Assembly: GCA_030524675.1 (NCBI GenBank)
Contig: JAUNGE010000023.1
Location: 1-52,416, forward strand
DNA: 52,416 nt
DNA from: a bacterium
GTDB lineage: Bacteria > Bacillota > Clostridia > Lachnospirales > Lachnospiraceae
Reading direction: 5' to 3'
Shown: one piece after another, positions 17,939 through 26,103 of the stretch
Numbering within the stretch: the stretch's first letter is position 1
Layout of the letters: each line of letters starts with the position of its first letter
The notes under the pieces: model-generated
Seen by the model: the letters and a program-made list of their open reading frames with translations, nothing else
What the model was told of the DNA's origin: nothing
Databases searched by the model: none
Made by a program: the position numbers and the translations under genes

Positions 17939-19429
17939 ATGGCAGTTGAATATTTAGGTTTAAGTTCGATTAACGGCCCTCTGGTTGCCATCGAGGGCAT
18001 CCGCGGGGCAGCTTATGATGAGATTGTGGAGATGTCCGTGGGCGGCAAGGAAAAAAAGCTCGGACGTATCATCGAAATTTATGGCGACAAGGCAGTGATT
18101 CAGGTGTTCGGCGGCACAGAAAATATGGCGCTTCGCAACACACACACGCGCCTGACTGGACATCCGATGGAGATAGGACTCTCCACTGACATGCTTGGCC
18201 GTACTTTTAACGGCATCGGCGTGCCGATTGATGGTCTGGGAAGAATCCGCGCGGAAAAATACGCCGATGTCAATGGAAAACCACTGAATCCTGTGACTCG
18301 TGAGTATCCGCGAAACTATATCCGCACGGGTATCTCCGCGATTGATGGTCTGACGACTCTGATTCGCGGGCAGAAGCTGCCGATTTTCTCCGGCAATGGA
18401 CTCCCGCATGACCAGCTTGCAGCGCAGATTGTGCAGCAGGCATCCCTGGGAGACAATTCCAACGAACAGTTCGCTATCGTGTTTGCAGCTATGGGCGTCA
18501 AATACGACGTTGCTGAGTTTTTCCGCCGCACATTTGAGGAGAGCGGCGTTTCCTCCCATGTGGCAACGTTCATCAACCTGGCAAACGACCCTGTTGTGGA
18601 ACGTCTCATTACCCCAAAGCTGGCGCTGACCGTGGCGGAATATCTGGCGTTTGAGAAGGGCATGCACATCCTTGTCATTCTGACCGATATGACGTCCTTC
18701 GCAGAGGCCATGCGTGAAGTTTCCTCCTCCAAAGGCGAGATTCCTTCCCGAAAAGGATTCCCAGGATACCTGTACAGCGAACTCGCCTCCATCTATGAGC
18801 GTGCTGGTATTGTGCGCGGAGTGAATGGTTCTGTGACACAGATTCCGATTCTCTCCATGCCAAACGATGATATCACACATCCAATTCCTGACCTGACGGG
18901 TTATATCACGGAGGGACAGATTGTACTGGACAGAAACTTAAATGGCCAGTCCATCTATCCGCCAATCAATATTCTTCCAAGCCTGTCCCGTCTGATGAAG
19001 GATGGCATCGGAGAAGGATTCACGAGAAAAGACCATCAGGCGCTCGCAAACCAGCTCTTCTCCTGCTACGCAAAAGTGGGGGATGCAAGAGCATTGGCAT
19101 CCGTTATCGGTGAAGATGAACTCTCCCCGCTGGACAAAAAATATCTGGCTTTCGGAAAAGAGTTTGAAAACCGCTTTATCGGACAGGGCAGACACGAAAA
19201 CCGCTCGATTCTGGAGACACTGGAAATCGGCTGGGAACTTCTGGGAATGCTTCCGAGAGAAGAGCTCGACCGTGTTGACACGAAGATTCTGGATGAATTC
19301 TATAAAGCTGCGGATTCCAAATCATCTGATTCTAAAGAAGATGATTCCAACCTGAATGATTCCAACTTGAATGATTCCAAACCAGACCCTTCCAAACCGG
19401 ACTCAAGTTCTGATTCTTCAGGGAGGTGA
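17939..19429 (+). CDS. atpB: V/A-type ATPase subunit B with Ser/Asp-rich tail
   Basis: 496 residues. This regulatory nucleotide-binding subunit of the A3B3 head has, as the family expects, no P-loop: [15 protein letters not shown] stands in its place. Other family segments are [25 protein letters not shown]-like [13 protein letters not shown] and [18 protein letters not shown]. The usual end near FYKAADS (about residue 458) is extended by some 38 residues of low complexity, built from SNLND/SKPD units and ending in DSSGR. The extension arises from ATGATTCCAA-type DNA repeats at 19310-19420. AAGGAGG lies 8 bases upstream. The TGA overlaps the region that starts subunit D. Confidence 0.95.
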   Translation: MAVEYLGLSSINGPLVAIEGIRGAAYDEIVEMSVGGKEKKLGRIIEIYGDKAVIQVFGGTENMALRNTHTRLTGHPMEIGLSTDMLGRTFNGIGVPIDGLGRIRAEKYADVNGKPLNPVTREYPRNYIRTGISAIDGLTTLIRGQKLPIFSGNGLPHDQLAAQIVQQASLGDNSNEQFAIVFAAMGVKYDVAEFFRRTFEESGVSSHVATFINLANDPVVERLITPKLALTVAEYLAFEKGMHILVILTDMTSFAEAMREVSSSKGEIPSRKGFPGYLYSELASIYERAGIVRGVNGSVTQIPILSMPNDDITHPIPDLTGYITEGQIVLDRNLNGQSIYPPINILPSLSRLMKDGIGEGFTRKDHQALANQLFSCYAKVGDARALASVIGEDELSPLDKKYLAFGKEFENRFIGQGRHENRSILETLEIGWELLGMLPREELDRVDTKILDEFYKAADSKSSDSKEDDSNLNDSNLNDSKPDPSKPDSSSDSSGR

Positions 19430-19434
19430 TGTCC

Positions 19435-20052
19435 TTGAATACAAACACCTTTCCCACGAAAGGAAATCTGATTTTAGCAAAAAATTCCCTCGCTCTCGCC
19501 AGACAGGGCTATGAGCTGATGGATAAGAAACGAAACATTCTGATTCGAGAATTGATGGGGCTGATTGAACAGGCAAAAGATATTCAGTCAGAAATTGATA
19601 AAACTTTCACGGCTGCCTATCAGGCGCTGCAAAAGGCCAATATTGAGCTGGGCATCCAGTATGTGGAGGAGATTTCTCTCTCTATTCCTGTCGAAGACTC
19701 CATCAAAATCAAGACCCGAAGCATTATGGGTACGGAGATTCCGCTGGTACAGTATGATCCGAAACCGTGGACACCTACTTACAGTATGCTCTCCACCAGA
19801 GAATCACTGGATGAAGCGCGAAGCCGTTTTGAGCGTGTAAAAGAGCTGACTGTCAAGCTCTCAATGGTCGAGAACTCTGCTTACCGCCTGGCTACGAATA
19901 TCAAAAAGACACAGAAACGCGCCAATGCGCTGAAAAATATCACAATTCCCATGTATGAATCTCTCACAGTCAATATCACCAATGCACTGGAGGAAAAAGA
20001 GCGTGAGGAATTCACACGTCTGAAAGTGATAAAGAAAAGAAAAACATCATAA
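19435..20052 (+). CDS. atpD: V/A-type ATPase subunit D
   Basis: 205-residue central rotor shaft, a long antiparallel coiled coil (TKGNLILAKNSLALARQGYEL at the N-terminus, ALKNITIPMYESLTVNI near the C-terminus). The start is decided by the ribosome binding site. GGGAGG at 19421-19426 is 8 bases from TTG at 19435, but only 2 bases from ATG at 19429, so the TTG is preferred; ATG would add two residues. It is the last gene of the operon, with a complete stator, rotor and head encoded upstream. Confidence 0.92.
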   Translation: MNTNTFPTKGNLILAKNSLALARQGYELMDKKRNILIRELMGLIEQAKDIQSEIDKTFTAAYQALQKANIELGIQYVEEISLSIPVEDSIKIKTRSIMGTEIPLVQYDPKPWTPTYSMLSTRESLDEARSRFERVKELTVKLSMVENSAYRLATNIKKTQKRANALKNITIPMYESLTVNITNALEEKEREEFTRLKVIKKRKTS

Positions 20053-20053
20053 C

Positions 20054-20127
20054 ATGATACCAGGGGCAAAAGGTCAGAAATCCGATGCAAGCTTGCTTGC
20101 AAGAGGATTTTTGACTTTGGGACCCGC
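20054..20127 (+). repeat. Palindromic intergenic element R2, full copy
   Basis: The arms GGGGCAAAAGGTCAGAAATCC and GGATTTTTGACTTTGGGACCC (20063-20127) pair at about 16 of 21 positions around the centre GATGCAAGCTTGCTTGCAAGA. The centre itself contains the palindrome GCAAGCTTGC. It lies immediately after the ATPase operon; the left half is shared with 14591-14650. Confidence 0.75.
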
Positions 20128-20187
20128 CAAAAACATGAATAAGTAGCCATTTTTCGAAGAAAAATGAGCGGATTATGAATGTTTTTG

Positions 20188-20220
20188 AGGATTGTAAGAG
20201 CACGCAGTGCGGAGCAATCC
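20188..20220 (+). other. Short hairpin after ATPase operon
   Basis: GGATTG pairs with CAATCC around 20190-20220, with GCAC/GTGC inside the loop. It resembles other Lachnospiraceae-type intergenic stem-loops; the role is unknown. Confidence 0.4.
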
Positions 20221-20237
20221 GGTATCAAAGGAAAAAA

Positions 20238-20285
20238 TCAAATCCGGAATGGGTTCTCGAAGGTGAGAAGCATTCCGGATTTTTC
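20238..20285 (+). terminator. Terminator of ATPase operon
   Basis: AAATCCGGAATG (20240-20251) pairs with CATTCCGGATTT (20271-20282), with a further TTCTC/GAGAA stem inside, followed by TTTT. It is the strongest terminator between the ATPase operon and the next cassette. Confidence 0.8.
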
Positions 20286-20325
20286 ATGCATTTTCATGCA
20301 CTATACCTCGAATGTACTATGACCT

Positions 20326-20367
20326 AAACGGACATGCCTGCTGGCGCAGGCACCACTATGAATGAAA
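20326..20367 (+). repeat. 42-bp hairpin repeat, family R1
   Basis: AAACGGACATGCCTGCTGGC then GCAGGCACCACTATGAATGAAA; the core GCCTGC-TGGC-GCAGGC is a hairpin. A near-identical copy lies inverted at 46996-47037, a degenerate one at 9281-9319 and a half copy at 30425-30453. Confidence 0.8.
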
Positions 20368-20394
20368 TACGCTAGGACTGGAACGGATTAGGTC

Positions 20395-20437
20395 TTGCCA
20401 TTTTATCATCCAACATGTAAAATGTATGTAATACATC
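20395..20437 (+). promoter_or_regulatory. Promoter and dyad of the HD/TIR/nuclease cassette
   Basis: TTGCCA (20395-20400), 17 bases, TAAAAT (20418-20423). Directly overlapping the -10 end is the dyad ATGTAT-GTA-ATACAT (20422-20436), placed where a repressor would block initiation. The first gene starts at 20494, with AGGGAGG upstream. Confidence 0.6.
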
Positions 20438-20493
20438 AATGTGAATCAATATCCGCCAAACACACAAATAGGGGGATAAGGGAGGTATAAAAA

Positions 20494-22491
20494 ATGGGCT
20501 ATACAATGTTAAAAAACAGCGGTACTCCAAAAAATTATCCAGCTTTTTCTTTAGAGGGGTCTGCATTGAAATTTATCAGAGAATCTTGTGAGGGACTGCG
20601 GTTTGATACCAACAAAGCAACGGTTATTTTAGATAAAAAGGCAGAAGAATTGGATTTTGACGGCACAAGTCTTCGTGCGAATCAGATTCCATTCAATATG
20701 GAAAAAGATATTGACAGACTGAGTTTTGAGAATGCGATTAACCGATTCTTAAAATCAGGAAAAAAAGAAGATGCTTTCAATGTATATTTCTGCTATCTTG
20801 AAATGTTTGTCGGAGATTATGAAAAGACCAGAAAAATGATCGAACTTTTATCCGAATTTGAGGCGAATGGCAGCGGACTGCTGATGAAGCACCGCGACCA
20901 TTATTCCCATTCTGTGTATGTTTTTTGCCTGGGACTGGCTATCTATGAAACCAATACCATTTACAGAGAAACCTACAAAACATATTATGGAATCGAAGAC
21001 GAGCATCAGGCGGCGTACCATTATCTGCAGTATTGGGGACTGACATCGCTGTTTCACGATATCGGATATCCATTTGAACTTCCTTTTGAACAGGTTTGCT
21101 CTTACTTTGAAGTGGATGGCAATAAGAGAAGCGAGAGACCTTTTGTTGCGTATCATGCATTAGATTCCTTTGTCACAATTCAGGAAACTATCAGAGAGAA
21201 GCTCAAAACAATAACACATGGCAGAGACTGTTCCACAACGAATGAACTGTTCGCATCTGTTCTGACAGAAAAATTAGGAAATGTGTATGGTTTTACAGAG
21301 GAGCAGATGCTCACCTTTCTGATAGAAAAACCGACAAAACCAGAGGCGTTCAATCATTTCATGGACCATGCATATTTCAGTGCAACCATTCTGTTTAAAA
21401 AGCTGTTTGAAGAGATGAACTGTGAATTAACTTCTTCGCATTTGGACGCATTGACAGCCATTTTAATGCATAACAGCTTATATAAGTTCTGCATTGCTCA
21501 TTATAAGAGCGCAGGGAACAAACCGTTTCAGGCCAAACTGCACCCGCTGGCTTATATGCTGATGCTGTGTGACGAGCTGCAGTGCTGGGACAGAACCGCA
21601 TATGGCAGAAACTCTAAAAAAGAACTGCATCCGATGGGATGTACTTTCGATTTCTCCGGCAATGCAATCAAGGCCGTCTACTTGTATGATGAAAGAGAAA
21701 TAGGAAAGATTAACAGCTTTAAAGACCGCTATATCGAATGGCTTCAGGCCCCTGAAGGAAAGGCTCCAGCTCTGAAGGCTTATTCTGGCATGTACATCAA
21801 AAAGAATGGAATATCCAGCTTCCAGAAAGACATTGAGAGCATTGTTGACTTGACAGAGATCAAACTTTATGTTGAGACCGGACTTACAGAGTATGCACAT
21901 ACAGGCAAATCTAACTTTTTGTCTGACAGTACATTCATCAGCTTATATCATTTCGCCATGATTCTGAACGGTCGCTGGAACAATGCAGATTGGAAAAAGG
22001 CGAAAAGTGCCGGACAAGAAGAAAAGTTTCTCAGCAATGATACAGCAATTCATCAATTTACAGAGTCATTTAAAAAACTTTCTCTGGAATACAAACTTTA
22101 CAATATCAATCAAGCGAAAGCATTCGCAAAATATATGGATGAAATCGGATGCTTTTATACAGATAAATCGGTCGATTTTGAGTTGGTAGAGAGCTTCAGC
22201 AGCGAGGAACTGCTGAAAATCGGCAGGATGGAGCATCAGAGATGGCTGCAGGAACATTATGATATGGGATGGACATTTGGAACACCGGCGAAAAACGAAC
22301 GCGATTTTCTGCGCGAACATAAGGATATGATTCCGCAGTTTCATGGACAGCTTGAAGTTTCAGCGGATGCCGCACAGGCGAATTATGACCGGCTTGACCT
22401 GGCGGAACAGGATAAGGATACAGACCCTATGGAGTGTATGCTTGCCATGCTTAAACTTTTTGATGGACTGAGAATTTATAGATTGCACTAG
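20494..22491 (+). CDS. HD-domain protein with C-terminal RyR-like domain
   Basis: 665 residues, no signal or membrane segment. The HD metal-phosphohydrolase core shows an ordered His/Asp set: HRDHYSHS (His139 region), FHDIGYPFE (His188-Asp189), MDHAYFS, ILMHNSL (His326) and LCDELQCWDR (Asp360). HD enzymes commonly cut or sense nucleotides. Residues about 575-663 fit the RyR domain: MEHQRW, GWTFG, then the EQDKD...LKLFDGLRIYRL ending; in bacteria this fold is thought to bind nucleotide-like ligands. GGGAGG lies 8 bases before the ATG. It is the first gene of a cassette with a TIR protein 73 bases downstream and a PD-(D/E)XK nuclease after that. A role in nucleotide signalling during phage defence is inferred, not shown. 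Confidence 0.75.
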   Translation: MGYTMLKNSGTPKNYPAFSLEGSALKFIRESCEGLRFDTNKATVILDKKAEELDFDGTSLRANQIPFNMEKDIDRLSFENAINRFLKSGKKEDAFNVYFCYLEMFVGDYEKTRKMIELLSEFEANGSGLLMKHRDHYSHSVYVFCLGLAIYETNTIYRETYKTYYGIEDEHQAAYHYLQYWGLTSLFHDIGYPFELPFEQVCSYFEVDGNKRSERPFVAYHALDSFVTIQETIREKLKTITHGRDCSTTNELFASVLTEKLGNVYGFTEEQMLTFLIEKPTKPEAFNHFMDHAYFSATILFKKLFEEMNCELTSSHLDALTAILMHNSLYKFCIAHYKSAGNKPFQAKLHPLAYMLMLCDELQCWDRTAYGRNSKKELHPMGCTFDFSGNAIKAVYLYDEREIGKINSFKDRYIEWLQAPEGKAPALKAYSGMYIKKNGISSFQKDIESIVDLTEIKLYVETGLTEYAHTGKSNFLSDSTFISLYHFAMILNGRWNNADWKKAKSAGQEEKFLSNDTAIHQFTESFKKLSLEYKLYNINQAKAFAKYMDEIGCFYTDKSVDFELVESFSSEELLKIGRMEHQRWLQEHYDMGWTFGTPAKNERDFLREHKDMIPQFHGQLEVSADAAQANYDRLDLAEQDKDTDPMECMLAMLKLFDGLRIYRLH

Positions 22492-22500
22492 AAGGAGCAG

Positions 22501-22528
22501 GTGTGAAGGAAATACGTTTCACTCACAC
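22501..22528 (+). other. Intergenic hairpin between HD-RyR and TIR genes
   Basis: GTGTGA pairs with TCACAC and GAAA with TTTC around a TACG tetraloop, with a 2x2 internal loop. No T tract follows, so it is more likely an mRNA stability or processing element than a terminator. It may set the ratio of the two proteins. Confidence 0.55.
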
Positions 22529-22564
22529 CCGTTTGTTCAAAAGATGCACAGAATAGAGGAAAAT

Positions 22565-24487
22565 ATGACCGAAGAGCAGAAAAAAGCAAGAAAACTATCA
22601 GCAGAGAGTGGAAATATTCGCTGGATAAAAGACCATTGCCTCAGAACCAAAGACGGCGATGATGATTATGTCTTTATCAGCTATAAGTCCGATGACTTTG
22701 AGAAAGTATTGGATGACATTGTTTACCATGCATGTAAGAAATATGGCTTAAAAGTCTATTTTGACACGGCTTTTGATGATGACTCCGATTCCTGGATTAT
22801 GCAGTATTATGATAATATGTGCAACCACAAATGCAAGGCATTTCTTGCATTTATAGATGACGCGTATTACTCAAGTTATGCATGTTTGTTGGAAATGATG
22901 TCCAGAAAAACAGCCGCCGCAGGCGGAGATTACAAAGTAGATTCTTTATTCTTTCTCCCCATTAATATTGGAAGTATCAGCGATATTACGAGCGACTCCA
23001 ATACTGGTCTTGGAACGAAACGATTTGCAGACGGCAAAATAAACAGCCATGCAGGGGAAGAACTGGAGCGATTCAACGAAATCTTTTATGAAGTGGCAGA
23101 TGACTTTATGAGAAAAAGCATCTACAAGCGAGAGCACCATACCCAATTATATGAAGAAGCAACTGCGCAAAGCCCCGCATATGGAAAGATGTATCTCAAC
23201 ATCACACAGTGCAGAAGACTCATGGAACGGGTTATTCCAAAGAAAAACGATAACGACGGAAAAAACAAGGCATTTGTTGATGTCATATACGATAAATTAT
23301 GCAATGCTGGTATTCGTTCGGTATTTGGAAAGGATACTTCTGATGACGCATCACATCCGAAAAATCCGGTATCTGAAAAGAGAACTGAAAAGATTTCAGA
23401 ACCAATACCTCAAAAAAGCACAAAACCTGTTGAAAAGAATTCAAAACGGATACCTGAAAAAACCACAGAACCAGCTGAAAAGAATTCAAAACGGATACCT
23501 GAAAAAACCACAGAACCGGTGCCTGACAAGAATTTAGAAACAGATGGGTATTTCTACACCATATTTGGTAAAGAGTATCACGCAAAAAAGCGCGAACAGG
23601 GCAATTTAATGTACGACGCCTATTCTGCATTGGTACAAAAATATCCCGAAAAGGCTGACAAACTGACAGCCAGGATATCCGTCTCAAGGATAGAAGATGT
23701 AACAAACGCAAATACACCAAAGGCAAAACCGCCTTATTTTAGAACCTGCCGAAAATTCGCAGTCGGCGAACACGAATATTATGTTGGAACAAGCTATGAT
23801 TTCGAGACAAAAATAGCAGAAATAAAAAGAATGTTTAAACTATGCGGCGAAGATGCCAGTGCGTTTGTGCTGCATAGCCAACCGCCCAAGAATTTCCCTG
23901 ATTCAAAAGGAAACCCAGATGGCAGTAATCATACCAATATGGACGCTCCTATGGATATCAATACTCATGTTAATACAGTTACAACTGTTAATACAGCCAC
24001 AGCTGTTGATACAAATACAGCTGTTAATACAAGCACGATTGTTGATACAAACTCTGGTAATGACCCAGACACAGCCTCCAATTTGAACTGTTTTGTATAT
24101 ACATTGTGGAACGTCTCACACAAAGCCAATAAGCTTGCTGATATGATACATGATGTCTTTGATTTGCTTAAAGAGAAATATGCTGAAAACATGATTGCGC
24201 TCGCACATGATGACAGCATAACAGCAGTTGCACTTAAAAAAGATGTCGATGCAGGAAACTTAACGCCAAGCAAGCTGAATTATTTTCAAAACAAGAAAGA
24301 ACATGATGTGAACGGTGTGATCTATTATGTCAGCGCGCGTTATAACCGTGAACAGGGAATCAATCAGATAAAAAAGATGATTTCCTGTTGTGAAGGAACA
24401 GCCGATTCCTTCCAGCTTGTTTCGATGCCAAACAAATCGGACCGTAACAACAGCAGCGCAAAAAAAGGGATTGGTGAGCTTTTATAA
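22565..24487 (+). CDS. TIR-domain protein with duplicated C-terminal module
   Basis: 640 residues. The TIR domain (about 33-118) has the FISYKSDD strand, KVYFD, and AYYSSYACLLEMM with Glu110 at the position of the catalytic Glu of NAD+-cleaving TIRs. A helical segment follows to about residue 255. Two exact 15-residue repeats (EKNSKRIPEKTTEP, residues 290-319) form a linker. Two related copies of an unrecognised domain of about 110 residues come next (327-437 and 508-619), sharing a Y-T start, ...KY..., YYV, I..IK.M...C and A..F.L. A Thr/Val/Asn-rich spacer separates them. The ATG at 22565 has GAGGA 5 bases upstream; an ATG seven codons earlier does not. It is probably an NADase effector or signal maker in the cassette. 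Confidence 0.8.
   Translation: MTEEQKKARKLSAESGNIRWIKDHCLRTKDGDDDYVFISYKSDDFEKVLDDIVYHACKKYGLKVYFDTAFDDDSDSWIMQYYDNMCNHKCKAFLAFIDDAYYSSYACLLEMMSRKTAAAGGDYKVDSLFFLPINIGSISDITSDSNTGLGTKRFADGKINSHAGEELERFNEIFYEVADDFMRKSIYKREHHTQLYEEATAQSPAYGKMYLNITQCRRLMERVIPKKNDNDGKNKAFVDVIYDKLCNAGIRSVFGKDTSDDASHPKNPVSEKRTEKISEPIPQKSTKPVEKNSKRIPEKTTEPAEKNSKRIPEKTTEPVPDKNLETDGYFYTIFGKEYHAKKREQGNLMYDAYSALVQKYPEKADKLTARISVSRIEDVTNANTPKAKPPYFRTCRKFAVGEHEYYVGTSYDFETKIAEIKRMFKLCGEDASAFVLHSQPPKNFPDSKGNPDGSNHTNMDAPMDINTHVNTVTTVNTATAVDTNTAVNTSTIVDTNSGNDPDTASNLNCFVYTLWNVSHKANKLADMIHDVFDLLKEKYAENMIALAHDDSITAVALKKDVDAGNLTPSKLNYFQNKKEHDVNGVIYYVSARYNREQGINQIKKMISCCEGTADSFQLVSMPNKSDRNNSSAKKGIGELL
23432..23521 (+). repeat. Two tandem 45-bp repeats inside the TIR gene
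   Basis: Two head-to-tail copies of a 45-base unit starting GAAAAGAATTCAAAACGGAT encode EKNSKRIPEKTTEP plus Ala or Val. They are nearly identical at DNA level, so the duplication is recent. Multiples of 45 keep the frame. Confidence 0.9.
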
Positions 24488-24520
24488 GACATCTCATCCA
24501 ATTAGAAATGAGGGATTTGA

Positions 24521-25738
24521 TTGACCATAGAGCAAGCAGAATCATTGATATCAAGTAAGTATTTTCAGCAATTAAAATATTTTCAGGAAAAGACAAATGT
24601 ATTTACTGTTGTAGGGCAAACCCATACGGAGCATTGGCACAGTTCTTTTATGGGCTGGCTGCTGGATCCCAATTCCAGTTTGTGTTTGGGACATTACCCT
24701 TTGGTGAGACTTTTATCTCTATATATGATAAAAAGTGAACATGCCGATTTGTCATTAAAAGAAGTGTTTGAAATGCATCTGGATACTATGCATTTTGAGA
24801 CAGAAAAAACATTTTTCACAGCAGACGGAAAAAAACGTTCTATTGATGTATATGGGGAAAGCAATGAGCTTATTTTAGTTATTGAAAACAAGGTGAAAGC
24901 ACGAGAGAACATGAACGGAACCACGGTGGGGCAAACAAAGGATTACCGCGATTATGTTGAAACCCACAAACAATCAGGACAAAAAGTCATTTATCTTTTC
25001 ATTACACCGGATCCAAAGCAGAAACCATACGACAAAAACTATGTAAAGATTACATACCAAGAGTTTTATGACTATGTCATTGCTAAATGCATAGAGCATC
25101 CGCAAATACACAAAGAAGGTTTGTATTTGTTGGAACAATATGCAAATAATCTGAGAGAACCCGTTCATGGCTCACCTATGGCACTTGTCAATACTGTTTT
25201 GTGTAATGATATATACGACAGCTATTCAGACATACTGGATGAGATATTTCATGATGTTGAGAAGAGCACCGATTATTTAAATGACGATACCCTGTCCTGC
25301 ATCGTTTACAAACATTATCAGAGTATTTTTGATGAAATCTATCTATCACTTGATGAAAAACATTATGGTAAAACTCCAAAATCGAAAATACAAAGAAAAT
25401 TTGTGAGCTTTACAGATTTGTATCGTGCAAAAAAAATCCAAAATGGAACCGAATTTATTATGGAATACGATGGAGTTTACTTTTATGCGATAGCTGAATA
25501 TGACAGTGAAGCCAAGGAGTGTTATATGCTTCTTCTGGATGAGAACAAGCGGCCATATTATAACCAAAAAGGTGAAAAAATAGGATTCTATAAAGCGTCA
25601 TCACAAGCTGGTTTGGATGCAATAAACCTTTATAGAAAAAGACATCAGATTGATAAAAAGATAACCACCCTGAACGGTCCCGCATACTGGAAAACAAAAG
25701 AAGGCGTTCCCATCAAAACTTTGATAGATTCTTTATAA
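24521..25738 (+). CDS. PD-(D/E)XK nuclease superfamily protein (PDDEXK_4-like)
   Basis: 405 residues. The N-terminus has the family pattern HWHSSFMGWLLDPNSSLCLG. The nuclease core follows: RSIDVYG (Asp109), then LVIENKV (Glu122, Lys124) and Gln138 before DYRDYV. This gives an intact D...ExK...Q metal site. The C-terminal 200 residues are helical followed by a mixed domain without recognisable motifs. The start is TTG at 24521 with GAGGGA 5-6 bases upstream; there is no other suitable start before the conserved motif. It begins 33 bases after the TIR gene and ends the cassette. DNA or RNA cleavage as an effector is a reasonable inference from motif and context. Confidence 0.8.
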   Translation: MTIEQAESLISSKYFQQLKYFQEKTNVFTVVGQTHTEHWHSSFMGWLLDPNSSLCLGHYPLVRLLSLYMIKSEHADLSLKEVFEMHLDTMHFETEKTFFTADGKKRSIDVYGESNELILVIENKVKARENMNGTTVGQTKDYRDYVETHKQSGQKVIYLFITPDPKQKPYDKNYVKITYQEFYDYVIAKCIEHPQIHKEGLYLLEQYANNLREPVHGSPMALVNTVLCNDIYDSYSDILDEIFHDVEKSTDYLNDDTLSCIVYKHYQSIFDEIYLSLDEKHYGKTPKSKIQRKFVSFTDLYRAKKIQNGTEFIMEYDGVYFYAIAEYDSEAKECYMLLLDENKRPYYNQKGEKIGFYKASSQAGLDAINLYRKRHQIDKKITTLNGPAYWKTKEGVPIKTLIDSL

Positions 25739-25844
25739 GTAAACATGTGAAAACAGAATGGAAAATAGATTAGATTTTCGAGATATGAAAGGTACCACAG
25801 CGCGGAATACATATCAAAAGTCGTTATAGAACAAAAAAATTCGC

Positions 25845-25898
25845 AGGAGCATTACAAGATAAATGAGTCATTCGTTTGTTGAGCAATGCTCCTTTTCT
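25845..25898 (+). terminator. Terminator of the defence-like cassette
   Basis: AGGAGCATT (25845-25853) pairs with AATGCTCCT (25885-25893), followed by TTTTCT. The remaining gene-free bases up to 26103 are AT-rich and hold an inverted repeat ATCCTAG/CTAGGAT (26027-26056) just before the next gene. Confidence 0.75.
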
Positions 25899-26103
25899 AC
25901 GAAATTTTTCTGCATATTTCATAGTCTTGTCTTTCATACACTTTCATAGCCCTTCATAACATTTCATAAAAAGACAATCAGATATAAAAGTAAAGAAAAA
26001 CCAATAGAATATATATAACAGAATATATCCTAGATTGTTGGTAAAAATACTAGGATACTAATGAAATTATTCGTGAAATTTTTGAATAGGAGGAAACCAT
26101 TCT

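Noticed and set aside
19290-19429. Frameshift at the end of ATPase subunit B
   Set aside because: The long tail stays in the same frame up to the TGA that couples to subunit D; it is an extension, not a shift.
20494-25738. Prophage or integrative element carrying the HD/TIR/nuclease cassette
   Set aside because: No integrase, structural phage gene or paired attachment repeats flank it; the tRNA genes are too far away.
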